64,000 nt of DNA, from assembly GCA_030272155.1 (NCBI GenBank), contig CP126196.1:1364001-1428000 (forward strand), read 5' to 3'. A model generated the notes under the pieces. The model had not been told where the DNA came from, made no database searches, and saw only the letters and a program-made list of their open reading frames with translations. Positions 49,678 to 62,330 of this stretch are shown one piece after another (position 1 is the stretch's first letter; the number at the start of each line of letters is the position of its first letter). Origin of the DNA: Tetradesmus obliquus. Its lineage: Eukaryota; Chlorophyta; Chlorophyceae; Sphaeropleales; Scenedesmaceae. The position numbers were made by a program, and so were the translations under genes.

Positions 49678-50149
49678 ACCCAGCGCTCGTGTGTCGTGCC
49701 CTCCGCGCCGGCCAGCTCCGCAATCGTAGGCAGTATGTCAGCCAAGTTAAGTAAGGTGTCACTAACACCTCCCGCCGGCACCCCAGGGCCCCACACTGCA
49801 AGGTGGTTGCGTAGTGAGCCTTCGGTGGCAGCAGCCCCAAACTCAGGGTTGAACCTATTTTTGTCCCCGATCATGCCTGATGGCATGCGTTGCTGCGCAG
49901 CAGCAAGCAGGCAGGGGATTGCATAAAGGAAGGTGAATGCAGCAGGCAGGTGGTGCTGGGTATTGGCGGTTTCAAAACACAGCGCAGTGTGTGCCCGACC
50001 CAGTGACACCAGCAAAACTGTGATCGCCGTTACAGTCACATGCAGACACACTGCTTGAAGGGAAGTGGCAGGATCATGGCAACACGGCAGTACAACTGGC
50101 TGCAGTTCAATGCTGCCGCTGCTGCTGCTGCTGCTGCTGGTGCCGCCGC

Positions 50150-50203
<54 letters not shown>

Positions 50204-52534
50204 ACACTCGTGCAGAGGGCTGGAAGCTCACCAGCCTCTCAGCGGGGTCCTCCACATATGACAGCGAGAGCCCTGCAACACAAGCAGCACAAGTGCACGT
50301 CATAACGAGAGAGGATAGTTGCATGTGGGTCCTGGCACCATCTTAAATGGTATGAGCCACAACAGGTTGAACACAAGGTCTGAGCACCGTAGAACACAAT
50401 GCACACCCATAATGTTGAAGTTTGAGGACGAGCTCAGCAGGTTATACAACTGCACAAGACAGCGGTAGCTGCAGAAAATCCAAGGCAGCGGCAGGTGACG
50501 GCTGGCAGCGGCAGTTTCTAACACAGTTTCAGCTGCAGGTGCATCCTGGCTGCGCTATTTGACAGCCTGGGTGAAGCATACTGCCCGTGGAACCTTGGCT
50601 GATGCGTGCAGAGCGCGAAACAGCTAGGCTGTGGATTCGGCGTGTTTGTTGTGTGTGAGAGCTGTGTGTGTTGCAGGAAAGGCAGAGCAGTGCAATGTGC
50701 AGCTGCGCGTCGCCGCAGCTGCCGAAGTGAAACCTCAAACCTTGACTGGCATATAGGGACAATTTGTGACAGGTGAGGTGAGCTGCCCTGTCACACATCA
50801 GTCGAGTGCTAGTGGTGTAGTGGTAGCACTAGTGGCGGCGGCTGCCGGCCCGTGCACCATTGTCACCGGTGAGCATGATGTGTGTGTGTGTGTGTTATAA
50901 CGTAACACTATTGTTACGTGATAACAATACCGCTGTCATTGCCGCTGTAAGCACTGGCAGTGGCTGCCAGCCCGCGCCCCATTATCGCTGACTCATGATG
51001 TAGGTGTTGTGCTCCAGCTGGAGGCTGCGCGCAGCTGTATGCACTGGCACCAATCTGCAGAGCCAACATCTGAGGGATGTAAGAGCCGCAAATGCCCTCA
51101 CCGTTGTCACTGGTGAGCATGATGTAGGTGTTGCGCCTGAGCACGGGGCTGCTGTCAACGTAGTCAAAGATCTGCAGGCAGTGCAGCACAGCATGGTATG
51201 ATTGAGGTGAAACGGGGGAGTGTGGCTGACTCTCAGGTGAGGGTGTTGTTTCACACAAGAAGAGGCGCTGTAGGCAGCAATCAGCATGCTGTGGCTGGCT
51301 GTGGTACTTCATGTTGTGCTTTGTATGAATCTTACAGCAGCAGCTGCTTTGCGATGAGGGGTGACGCCTGCAGATAGCAGACACACTGCTGCTGGTCCAA
51401 TATCTGAGAGGATAGTTACATGTGGATTATGCAGGCTTTTATGGCTGTTGGGGCAGTGCTGAGAACAAGGACAGCAGCATGTTGTCGGCAGTCAGGTCAT
51501 TCAAGCACATCAATGTATTCCGCGCAATGCATCATACACGCAGCAGTGCAGCGGCATTTTGAGCTTGCTCAGCCAGCAGCCCCACCTTTCCAAGCACATA
51601 ATGCAGGTACAATGATGCATTTGAACGCATTGCATCGATGCATACATTACATTACATTACATGCTCCACTCAACGAGGAGTGGAAACCCCAGTCAGGAGC
51701 CAACGAGAGGCTCATAGGGGGTAATGCATCAATGAATCAATGAATCAATGAATTGCACTAATGCATCCATGCAATGCATGCTCAGCCGGCAGCCTCACCT
51801 TGCCAAGCACATCATCCAGGTACAAGGATGCTTCAAATGCAATGCATCAATGCAGTAACGCATTTCATCTACAGACGGCAGCCTCACCTTGCCAAGCACA
51901 TCATCCAGGTACATCAGGAAAGCCCAGACCTGGCAGCAACACACAGCAGCACACAATCATGGTCAGCACATGTGTGGGCTGCCGGTTTGACTATCATGGC
52001 CGAAAATGTAAGATTCTGAAATAGAGGAATCAATTACAGCTTGATATTTTCATACATTACATTACATTACATGCTCCACTCAACGAGGAGTGGGAACCCC
52101 AGTCAGGAGCCAACGAGAGGCTCATAGGGGGAGGAAACATCGAAGAACAACTCATCATCATCCCAACCGTAAGAAGAAATCGCAGAAAAAAACTCATCAG
52201 CATCATCAATAACTTGAGCAATAGCCTGACAGGACAGAAGGACCTCAGGATCAGTGTCCGGGTGACACCGCATCAGATCAATATCCTCAATATCCTGTAA
52301 ATGTTATCAATATCCTGTATCAATATCCTGTAAATGTTATTCTCAACAAAATGAGTTTTTGACTCTGGCTGTTGCTAGCCTTCTTGCATGCTTGCACCTG
52401 AGATCTCATGTACATCATCTGTCAGCACATGAGACACAGCAGTGAGTGGCCAGTCCTAGCCAATGCACTTGTCTGTGTGCATAATCAACATCTTCATCAT
52501 CGTCAGCAGCAGCAGCAGCAGCAGCAGCAGCAAT

Positions 52535-52567
<33 letters not shown>

Positions 52568-53151
52568 TCACCTTTGCATTGTACTGCCCCGGGGGAGGCT
52601 GCTGCTGCAGGATCTTCGACTTGTAGGGTTCAGGCTGGAAGTATATGCTGGCCTTGGCTGTCTCGTTTGATTTGATGGCAGTGTAGTTGGCAAACCGCTT
52701 GGGGGTGGGGCTGCAGGCGGAAAAGCAGCAGCAGCAGCAGCAGCAGCGGCGGCGGCGGCAGCAGCGGCACCGGTGTCAGGTTGAGGTTGAGCAAGCACGA
52801 AAGGCTGAGTGGACATTGGAGCCTGCTTGCTGCTAGAACCTTCAAGGCAAGTTGCCCCCATCATCATAAACGTTATCATCATCACCAGCAGCAGCAGCAG
52901 TTGCTACACCTGCGCTGCTGCTGTGCTGCCCATCATGCTCTCACGTGGCATCATCATCACTGTCAAAGACCAACTAAGCCATGCCCATATTGCTATCGGC
53001 CCCACTTACGTGGCATGGATGGCGTATGGTGCGTAGTACACCATGAATGGCTGCTTGTCCTCCTCACGCTGCTTCATGAAGCCCAGCATCTTGTCTGCCA
53101 TGATCTGCTCCACAAGGCCCTTGGTCTGAACATACTGCCCGTTGTGCCTGC

Positions 53152-53184
<33 letters not shown>

Positions 53185-53678
53185 TGAGGACGGCCACACA
53201 TACCTGCTACGTGCATGCCTGGCAACACGCCACAGCATCACAACCACAGCAGCACCCAGAGGGGACTTCCATCCGAGTGGCCTCGTGCACACCTTCATTT
53301 GTGGCAATATCTCACACCCGCGCCGCCGCATTGGGGTCTCCTTGTGCGTCACCCCTTGCCTCATCGTGCATCACCCCAAACCTCATCGTGCGTCACCCCA
53401 AAACACAGTACTACGGTTGTTCATAGTATGAACCAAAGAGCGATACATGTGTCAGCAAAACAGCATGTGCCTGCCCCCCCCCCCCTCGCCCACCTCATGA
53501 GGTTGTCCAGCTGTAGGTATGTGTCTGAGGGCAGCCAGCTGGTGTTGAAGCCGCGCCACCACGGCTCGTAGCCCAGCGACCTGCTGTTGTGCCTGGCAGC
53601 AGCAGCAGCAGCAGCAGCAGCGACAAGCAAGGCATGTTGGGTGTTGTGTGCGGCTCACATGTGTGATGCTATGTGGAT

Positions 53679-53742
<64 letters not shown>

Positions 53743-56017
53743 GCTCACCTGCTGGGTATCTGCGATGTGTCGCGGATGCCAAACTGCCCAGACGCACTCG
53801 TTCATGCAGCTGCATGCCTCTTGCACCAAATGCTGTGCTGTGCGCCGCAGCATCGCCTGTGTGTGTTGTGTCCCTGGCCGTCACACACCATTAACTACCA
53901 CCAGCTCTGCCAGAAGCCGCTGCTTTGTGGCTAATGCAGCAGACCAACGCTGGGCTGCAATGCATCAGCAGCAGGAGCAGCAGCCACGCGGCCAGCTGCT
54001 GTCACTCACCACTTGCCGTAGTGTGCTGTGGTGTAGCCGGCTTCCTGCATCACATTGCCGAGTGTGGCCTCACCCAGGTTGATGGCATCATAGCCGTATC
54101 TGCAGCACACGCAACATTATGTATTATGCAGTTCGCATATTTTTGTTAGTCAGCATCTAATTCAGAGGCACAGAGCAGCTCAGGGCTCAGCATGGCAGCT
54201 GCAGACATGCAGCACAGCGCCTCTACAGCAAGGTGTAGCTCCAACTTGCTGCAGCAACAGCAGTAACAGCACAATGCGGCTGCAACTCAAGCCCGCGTAG
54301 CACTGCAGCAGCTGCGGCTCTCACCCATTGAACAGGTTGCCTGTGCGGGGGCTGCAAGCAGCAGAGGTCACAGGCAGCAGCAGGCCAGGGAGTTGATCAT
54401 CATCATCATGTTACCCATCAAGCCATAGCATCAACGCCATCGCCAGGAAGTTGATGCAAGGTCACGTGCTTCAGGGGCAAGCATGCCATACACAATGGTG
54501 GAATGGAACGTCTAAAGCCTGGAGCTGTGCAGGTGCAGCGCGAGGGTGTGGGCGACAGTGCTTTGCTGTCATCAGTGGTGGAGATCTGAGCATTGCACAT
54601 CCAGCAGCACGGATCCTTCTACTGAAGGCACACTGTATGCAGCTGCCTCTCTGCTCGCTGGCATAGGCCTGCCAGGCAGCTGCAATGAGTCTATCAGCTG
54701 CACCGAGTCTATCAGCTGCACCGAGTCTATCAGCTGCTGCTGTGCTTGCTCGCATGCCGGCACCAGACAGCAGCAGCTGCAGCAGCAGAGCAGCAGCAGC
54801 AAGGGCTCACTAGTCTCGCCCCGTCAGCAGCTGCGCGCGGCCCATGGCGCACAGCGGCGCCACGTAGAAGTTGCGGAAGGACATGCCGCTCCTGCGCAAC
54901 AACATACTCTTGAATTGGCGGAAAATCGGGAACGGAAACGCACAACGCAACAACGCAAAAACGCAACAATGCCCCAAGCGCTACTGCTGATCTTTCTTCT
55001 CCGCGTCTCATTGCAGCTACATTCTGCCGTGTCTGTTGCATCACGCCACATCTGCAACGGCTGCTCACACGCTGCAGGCAGTGAGGCCTGCTGCGCTGTG
55101 CATGCTGGCCTTACTCACTTTATCAGCTTGTCTAGATTTGGCGTCTGCGCGCCGGCTGAAGTGACACCATCGGGGCCCCTGGGGTGGTGTAACCCGATGT
55201 CATCCCAGCCCATGTCATCCACCTGGATTACTACAAAGTTGGGCTTGTCACCGGGTGACAGTGGCGGCACCCGCGGCGGCTGCACTGGCCAGCTCTGCAG
55301 ATCTACAGGGCACAGCGCAAAACAGGGGTGTGCGGAGTAGGGATGCGTTGTGTTTGTGAGTGTTGTTGAGGTTTGGCTTCCTGCTAGATTGCAGCAGAGA
55401 GGTTGTGGAGTTCGTGCTGATGCTTGTCAGGAACACCAGGTTGTGCAGGGTTGATGTGATGTGAATTGCCGGCTCGAGCCGGTGCGGCAACTCAGCCTGG
55501 CTCTGCTCAGAAAGCTGTGATGAAGTAAGAGCATGTGCAGCTGCAGGTGTCGCTACAGTTGCACATGCAGCACCGGCAATGATGACTCATCAGGAATAAC
55601 CATGGACCGGAAGAACAGGGACAGACACTGCTGTGGAACAAACGACAAACCAGCAGCACCTTGTGCACTGAAAAGGTATCATTGGTTACAAGGCATCATT
55701 GCAGCAGCAGCCGCAGCGCACTGCTCAGCATCAGCTGCATGTCACATAAATAACTGCAGCAGCCACCTCAACCTGCTGCTGTCAGAATGGCTGTTTGCCT
55801 TACTTTGAAGGAAGGCCTGCCAGCTATAAACGAGTTCAATGAGTTCATTATCAACAATGCAAGATGTTGTACGCTCACTTGGCGGCGTACAGCCTTTTGC
55901 GTAGCCTGGTCCAAGGTCCAGGCGTGCTGCTGCTGCTGCTGCTTCTGCTGCTGCAACTGCAGCCGCGGACACGGCGTAGGCCAGTAGAACAGCCGACGCA
56001 CAAAAAGCGCGGTTCAT
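46493..56017 (-). CDS. Secreted sulfatase with an atypical active-site motif
   Basis: Eighteen exons (55879-56017, 55119-55302, 54811-54891, 54325-54351, 54010-54099, 53494-53592, 53010-53147, 52572-52710, 51888-51929, 51102-51171, 50232-50272, 49680-49892, 49260-49420, 48809-48889, 48622-48666, 48124-48424, 47564-47659, 46493-47203) join in phase to 885 residues. The signal peptide is MNRAFCASAVLLAYAVSAAA. The metal site is NFVVIQVDDMGWDDIG (Asp75/76). The formylglycine region is VAPLCAMGRAQLLTGRD with Cys122. EATLGNVMQEAGYTTAHYGK, LTSDNG (near 335) and LVSAGKPEQC follow. Sulfatases hydrolyse sulfate esters, here probably outside the cell or in the wall. The usual core C-x-P-x-R reads C-A-M-G-R, lacking Pro. 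The stop at 46493 overlaps a donor-like GTGAGC, so the C-terminus could extend. Confidence 0.9.
48668..48736. repeat. (CAG)n tract adjoining sulfatase exon 15
   Basis: Two CAG runs broken by one CACG lie directly next to the acceptor of exon 15. On the coding strand they read (CTG)n-CAG. Similar runs occupy sulfatase introns at 48440-48470, 49644-49676, 50112-50201, 52505-52568, 53156-53182 and 53681-53741. Confidence 0.9.
49119..49213. repeat. (ATT)n microsatellite, about 95 bases
   Basis: A nearly pure ATT/TTA run of about 30 units lies in a sulfatase intron just beyond exon 13. It is the only long AT-only run in a GC-rich window dominated by CTG/CAG. Confidence 0.95.
50848..51016 (-). repeat. 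Two copies of the sulfatase exon 10 end
   Basis: The stretch encoding NTYIMLTSDNG (real exon 51102-51171) recurs at about 50970-51016 and 50848-50884. The nearer copy lost the SDN codons. The farther one reads IMLTGDNGARAGS, which resembles the continuation often seen in sulfatases, so it may once have been, or still be, an alternative exon. Confidence 0.7.
51567..51832 (-). repeat. Two copies of sulfatase exon 9
   Basis: The 42-base exon 51888-51929 (VWAFLMYLDDVLGK) is partly repeated, with donor, at about 51779-51832 and more weakly at 51567-51618. Both copies lie 3' of the real exon on the coding strand. Confidence 0.8.
51641..51721 (-). mobile_element. Short copy of a LINE-like 3' end
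   Basis: About 80 bases are nearly identical to 52051-52131 and end, on the minus strand, in a (ATGTA)n-type tail (CATGTAATGTAATGTAATGT). A shared 3' end and different 5' ends is what 5'-truncated non-LTR retroelements leave. Confidence 0.55.
52051..52300 (-). mobile_element. Longer copy of the same LINE-like 3' end
   Basis: It shares its last 80 bases with 51641-51721 and has the same (ATGTA)n-like tail. Upstream on the minus strand it carries an open frame of about 60 codons with an acidic end (DADEFFSAISSYGWDDDELF, then SSPYEPLVGS and a stop). This looks like the C-terminus of an element-encoded protein, but no reverse-transcriptase motif is included, so the class is an inference. Confidence 0.5.
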
Positions 56018-58233
56018 GTTTTGCGCATGCGTTTATAAACTAATAACTAGTAGACGCTGCAGGGCCTTGACTCGCCGAGCCGACTAGATCATGGCCCCCG
56101 GCAATAGGCCGGGTCTCTGGAACGTAGCAGAATGCCGGTGACACAAACAGATAACAGGCTTCTAATACATCAAATACATCATATGATTGACGTGACAGCA
56201 GCAGCATGCACATGGCGCAGCATGCCTGCAGGATCACATGGTCCTTCAGTGGTGCAGCTAACATTGTGACATATGGTACACGGCGCTGCGCCATGCTTAA
56301 CACTGAGTCAAAATCAAATTCAAGTGATTGCAGGAGCGTTTGACGCACGATCATGCGTGGGTACTCTGAAAGGGCATGGTGGACCCCTCGACTCACCAGC
56401 GATGCTGGCCCCGCAGCGTCTCACACGCACTACTGAGCCTCACGAAACACTATACACCAAGTTCAAGATACGCTTGAACTATGAGATATGTGCATCGATA
56501 ATGCGGGATTCAAGATGCGTTCACTTTGGCGCACAACTGCGTCGCGCCAAAAAGGTCAGCAACATGCGATGATACCCTACTTTTAATACTGATGTAATTA
56601 TGCTTGTTAAAATATTCTAAGCATATATTTGCATCCCATGTGGTAGAGCAACAGTATACACCACTGACACGGAGGCTGCTGTGGGCGCCGCCTTGGGAGC
56701 TGCCACTGCTGCTCTGTTCTGCAGTGTAGCCTGCAGCGATCTGCTCACAGCTGTGCTGTCCACTGCTGTGGGCAGCTGAGGTGCTGCATGCAGCTGCGCA
56801 GGTGCCGCTAGGTCACAGCAGTGGCTGGCAGCTGCTGCTGCGTTGGCAGCTTGACTGCTGCCTGCAGCACTGATGGGAGTCCTATCATGGGTTGTGGCCA
56901 GCAGCTGGCTCAAGCACAGCGTCCTTTGGATCCTGGCTTTGTGTAGAATTCGTCCTTTCACAGCACCTAAAAAGTCTTGATGCATGGGTGGGGCTCGCTG
57001 GCGCCGCTGAAACTGCTGTGCTAGATTGCAACTTTCCAGCAGTTCACAGGCTACTGTAACTGTCGAAACTCACAGACTGTAGATTGACGGAGCACACATG
57101 CCATGCAGTGCAGCAAGGCATGCATGCTATGGCAGGCCCCTGGGGCACTAGGGACCACTGCTAGGGACGCCGGGCTCTCTTCACTGGACTCATTATGCAT
57201 GAAGCAGCTGTCACGGCTGCCTTCTTACCAATCTTGTGCTGCTGAGCGCTGCGCTGTTAAATGTTCACATCTGCCTTTCTTGACCGGCATGCTGCCCGTT
57301 GTGTGCTGCCTGCTGTGTTCTGCCAGGCTGTGCGCTGCCAGGCAGTCCTACAGCAATGCAGCACGACTCAGCAGCTGCCCTGCCTATCTTCTGATATCCA
57401 TCTTGTTGTTTTCGAACTATGACGACCGCTTGCATCGGCTGCACCGCTAGGTGAGATGCCAACAGAGGATTTGAATGGTTGAAAACCTGAACCGAGAGGA
57501 AGCCCTACGCTTAGCCCACAGCCATGCAGGAGCGCAAATGATAATGATATGGCAGTCAACGGTATATGTAAGCATTTGCTGTGTTTGAACGGTCGAGCTG
57601 GTATACTTCTGCGAACGGCACAGTGAAGTGTTCCGTACTCTGCTGTCACAGCTTGCCTTCCCTTGAAATGAAGTTGACGTTGTAACAAAGCTAGACGATT
57701 CGGTATGAATTGCAAAGCACAAGATGCCAGGGCAGCAGCTACAGTGTCTGCAGCATTGCTGTAGACATGCTTCAAAGTCCTGAAGCCGAGGAAGCGCCCA
57801 GCATTTCCCTTGTTGCATAAGCAAGCCTCTGAATAGTAATAAGTAACGAATAACGAACACTGGCAGCTTGCAGCAACTGCACAACTATGACACAGCAGAA
57901 GCAGGAGTAGCAGCAGCAGCAGCAGCAGCAGCAGCGGCAGCGGCAAGCAGGAGAGCAACAGGCGCACGCCAACTAGTGTTGCGATCTGTTGATTTTTTGA
58001 ATCGAAGCTAGAGTAACTTGTTTATCACCCAACGAGGCTCTTGAGAGATGTTTTGCTGCTGTCATCTGCTTTGGGCAGTTCACACGCAGCACACATGACT
58101 GCTGATTGATGCCACCAGCAGCCATGCTACGAGCTAGCCAGCCTGGAGCAGGTACAGCTTCAACAGGCTTTGCCATTCGGTCACCAGCCAGACAATAACA
58201 GCGTCAGGCGCTGCCCTGGCACTTGAGAAGCAC

Positions 58234-58294
<61 letters not shown>

Positions 58295-58312
58295 CTGCTG
58301 CTGCCTGTCGCC
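56018..58312. other. Divergent spacer between the sulfatase and the channel gene
   Basis: This 2.3-kb stretch separates two divergent start codons. It holds a minus-strand ATG frame of 122 codons at 56617-56985 (MHQDFLGAVKGRILHKARIQ, Ala-rich) and a longer GTG-initiated frame at 57368-57967. Neither has a recognisable domain, and I do not call them genes. The right end is the channel leader with a CAG run. Confidence 0.4.
58231..58292. repeat. (CAG)n tract, about 20 units, just before the channel start codon
   Basis: A pure CAG run ends about 20 bases before the ATG at 58313, so it should lie in the 5' leader or at the promoter edge. Length variation there could affect transcription or translation. 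Confidence 0.9.
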
Positions 58313-58559
58313 ATGAAGCGTGATGCCAGCAACACCGACACAGTGTTTGCAGCGTACGCACCGCCCACTGAAGCTCCCTGGCAGCAGCAGCAGCAGCAGC
58401 ATGGTGGTTACCCGCTGCACAAGGTCAGCTCAGGAGGGGCGTCAGCAGCCTCGGAGCGCTTGCAGGACTTGCAGGAAAGCAGCAGCGGGCAGCTGGCTGA
58501 CCCCTGGAGCAGGGAGGCGGGCCCTGAGGATGGCGTGCCGGTGCTCGCAGGTGCGCCGC

Positions 58560-58601
<42 letters not shown>

Positions 58602-58840
58602 AACGGCTGCTTCTGGTACAGCCGCGCTTGTTGCTGCAGGACCTGGCATATAGATCGTAGCATTGCTATTGGTATGTTGAATATTCTAGAATGCTTTGTA
58701 ACATTGTTTTGCTGCATATTTTGCTAATTGTTCTGATGCTTCAGTTTGCTGCGCGCCTTTGGTGCTGATGGTGTGCTGAGTTGTGCCGTACCGTACCGCA
58801 ACGCATGTCTGGCGTTCCAGGACACTGCTGCTGCTGCTGT

Positions 58841-58872
<32 letters not shown>

Positions 58873-61167
58873 TTGTGCTGCAGAGGAAACATTCATGCAG
58901 CATGTCACGCGTGTGTACAAGGTGGGGCGGCAGCACAGCCAGACCAGCACTTGCTGCTCTCCCTGGTTCTCCCGCATTTCACCGTAACTACCTTGTACAA
59001 TGTGCTGAGGAATTGGAGTTGCTGTGTCGCTCTGCATCGTGCCCGGCTGTTGCATTCTGCTGGGTTGCCAGCATGCTGATTCTTTGTTAACTGGGCGGGC
59101 TGTGCGCTGATGTGCAATTCAGGCCAACACAGCCGTCATGTGCGTGTACTGTGTTTTTCTCCTGTCATCTTGCATGTGCCTCATCAAACTGAGTCAACAA
59201 GCACGTGTGAAACTTGTACACTAAGCTCCCAGTAAACCATGTCACCTGCTAGACCTGTTTTTCATATCAAAGTACACATTTCTCCATTCCAGGTCAACAA
59301 GCGTGTGTGCGACTTCTACACCAAGCTCACTGTAAACCATGTCACCTGCTAGACCTGTTGTTTCTTTTACTGTACACATTTTACATGTCAGGTCAACAAG
59401 CGCGTGTGGGACTTCTACACCAAGCTCACTGTGCAGCAGGCGGTGCGCGTGTCGGGCTCTGCTGGAGGTGCTGCGGCGGCGCAGCAGCAGCAGGACCAGG
59501 CCAGCGGTGGCTGGATGGACCCAACAACTTTCAGCTGAGGGGGCCGAGGATGTTGAATATGCCTCGCGGCCGGATGGAACTCAAACCAGCTGGAGGTGAG
59601 GCAGCTGCTGCTGCTGCAGATAGAATATTTACGTGCTTAGTCGCATCATGTGGGCACGCGGTGCCAGCCCCCATCATCAAGCCAAGGCAACACACGCTGC
59701 AGGTTACTCCTGCTATTGCAGCAGATTTCCACTCTCTTGTTCTCTGCAGCTTTATGCCTCAACTGCCTTGCTTAAGCTCCAAATCCATGAATTGCAGGTT
59801 CCGCAGCAGATGGGAGCAGGTGGAGTCTTCTTTGAGAGCCAAGTAGTTCACCTCCGCCATTCCCATCCTTTCACCAGGCTCACTGCAGTTTGGTGCCTCA
59901 ACTGCCTTGCTCACGTGTTCAAACTGCACTGCAGGTTCCGCAGCACATGGGAGGATGTGCCGGCTGATGTGCTGCCCTCCCTATCAACCATCTCCCGCCC
60001 CTTCCCAGCAGCAGCAAGCACCACAGGCCCACCCTCCCTCACCCGCAGCTACAGAGCCCTAGCCACAGCAAGCAGGCCACTGGCAGCAGCAGCAGCAGCA
60101 GCAGCAGCACGCAGCACAGCCGGCAGCGCAGCCAGCGGCGACGCAGGCCACGGCAGCAGCAGGGCAGGGAGCCGGCCGCTGCATGCTGTGTCACTGCCTG
60201 TGAGTGCGGCAGTGCATGGCAGCAGCAGCAGCAGCTGGAGGCTAGGCCGGCCGCCGCTAGCGGCAGCAGGTGCAGGTGCAGCAGCAAGGCCTAGCAATGA
60301 TGTTGCACACGGAGAGAGTGCAAGAGAGCCAAGTTTGGAGCGGCCAAGCTCTATGGCAGCAGCAGCGGCTGCTGACTGGGCATCCCGGCATGACACTGCT
60401 GCTGCTACTGCTGCTGGCAGCACTGCTGCTGCAACACATGGGTCAACCAGTGTGCCGTCGATAGGTCAAGCAGGCAGTTGCACAGCCGCTTCCATAGGCC
60501 AGCCTTTTGTAGCAGCCTGGCAGCAGCAGCAGCAGCAGCAGCAGCTGGAGAAGAGCAGTGCAGCAAGCAGTGCCGGCCGCCGTGGCGGCAGCAGCAGCAG
60601 CACGGCTGGCAGCGAGGCAGCGGGTGCGGGCCAGATGCTGCTGCAGCTGCGGCTGCGGCCGAGTATCTTCCTGCTGCCTGTGCTGCCACCTGAGCATCAA
60701 CTGGCGTGGCTGTGGTCGCTGCTGATGCTGTTCATGGACATGGTGTACGTGGCGTTCATCATGCCCACCAACATGGTGGGTGGCATTTGAAGCTTTTAGC
60801 GCAGCAGTGAGTGCAGCTGCTGCAGTTGTAGTTGCTGCAGCGGTTCATGGACATGGTGTATGTGGCCTTCATCATGCCCACCAACATGGTGAGCCAAAAA
60901 TAACATCCACAGTTGTTGCCGTTATTGCTGTTGTTGTTTTTGTCGCGCTTGTTGTGGTTGTTGCAGGTGATGTAGTCGTTTCAGCTGTTCATGACATGGT
61001 GTATGTGGCATTCATTGCGCCCACTGACACGGTGCGTGCCTTTGCAGCACTTATGCTGCTGCTCCAGCTGCATTTGGGCATTAGGCCACACACTCCGGTG
61101 CTTTGCCAAATTGCTGACAAATCCGTAGGGTCAGCCGGTTGTTGACATGCCCCGCTGTGCTGCTGCT

Positions 61168-61209
<42 letters not shown>

Positions 61210-62260
61210 GCTGCTGCTGGCTGCAGGCATTTTGCCCTGTCGTGTTTGGGCAGCTCAACTGGTGCGGGGCGGTGGACTTGGTAGCAGGTGCGGCTGATGG
61301 CAGCAATGCACACACCCTGTGGCTGCTGAGCACCTTGTCATCCCGGCCATGCATGTGTGTACGGTGCTGCATGAATCTGCATTGCTGTAGATGTGGTTAT
61401 CAGCATCACAAAATCCTCGGATTACAGCTTTGCAGCTGCTCACAGGATCACTCTGCTACCGTCTCTCGTCTGACACTGCGGCACTGACCGTCACTCTTGC
61501 TGCTGCTGCTGTTACTGCTGCTGTTGCTGCTACCGTCAGGCTTGATCTACATGGCAAACCTCTTGATGTCGTTTCAGGTGAGCAGCAGCAGCATTGGCCT
61601 AGATGAGCAGCTGCAGCAGCTGCAGGCTCAGAATTTGCAGCGATCATTGCTGCTGCTCTCAAGCGCACAAACCACCTGCCATAGCTGATTACATACCCTA
61701 ATCGCCTTCTGCCGCACACACCCTCTCACACAGCACATCGTTCCTCACGTCTATTTTGTCGCCTCATGCCTGCATGCAGGTTTGGTTCATCCTGGAGCAC
61801 GACTACAAGAGGCGGCTGCTGCTGGACGCATGCGGCTTGTCTCGTGTCCCCTTGCATCCTGTAGCACCCCCACCTGCCACCGCACTGCTGTGCATTCTCG
61901 ACGCCTGCATGCAGATTGGGTTCATCCTGGAGCACGACTACAAGAAGCGGCTGCTGCTTGATGGGCTGCACGTGGCACGCTTCTACGCGCTGAGGGGCTC
62001 CTTTCTAACGGACGTGCTGGCGGTGCTGCCTGTGGTGTATCAGGTGGGGGCACCACGCCTGTATGTTGGGAGCTATCACTGCTGGTGGTGCAGCAGCTGC
62101 GGGAAGCACCACGCCTGTGCACTGCACAACAATGCTGCCGGTGTTGTCGCAGGTAGGTGGGGAGCACTGGGCGCTGTCATTGCACCCGACATTGCTGCTG
62201 TGCTGCCGCCGGCCAAAGTTACGCTGACTGGTGCTCTGTTGAAACAGAACTGTTGCTTGC

Positions 62261-62330
<70 letters not shown>

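Larger units (their letters stand above)
47425..51426. repeat. Dispersed intron repeat, three partial copies
   Basis: A block reading ATAGTTGCATGTGGGTCCTG occurs at about 47425-47455 and 50313-50343. Similar downstream words follow it (TATGAGCCAC, ACAAGGTCT). A shorter, changed copy is at about 51405-51426. All lie between sulfatase exons, and the family is not known to me. Confidence 0.7.

Noticed and set aside
50800-50850. A tRNA-like string (TAGTGGTGTAGTGGTAGCAC)
   Set aside because: It recalls a D-arm, but no cloverleaf, anticodon arm or T-arm can be completed around it.
57368-57967. 199-codon minus-strand frame with a hydrophobic start
   Set aside because: It begins with GTG, the hydrophobic start is a CAG-repeat artefact (poly-Leu), and no domain follows.
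59633-60790. Treating the long Ala/Ser-rich frame as a separate gene
   Set aside because: Its end encodes S1 of the channel and it joins the next exons in phase, so it is channel exon 4.
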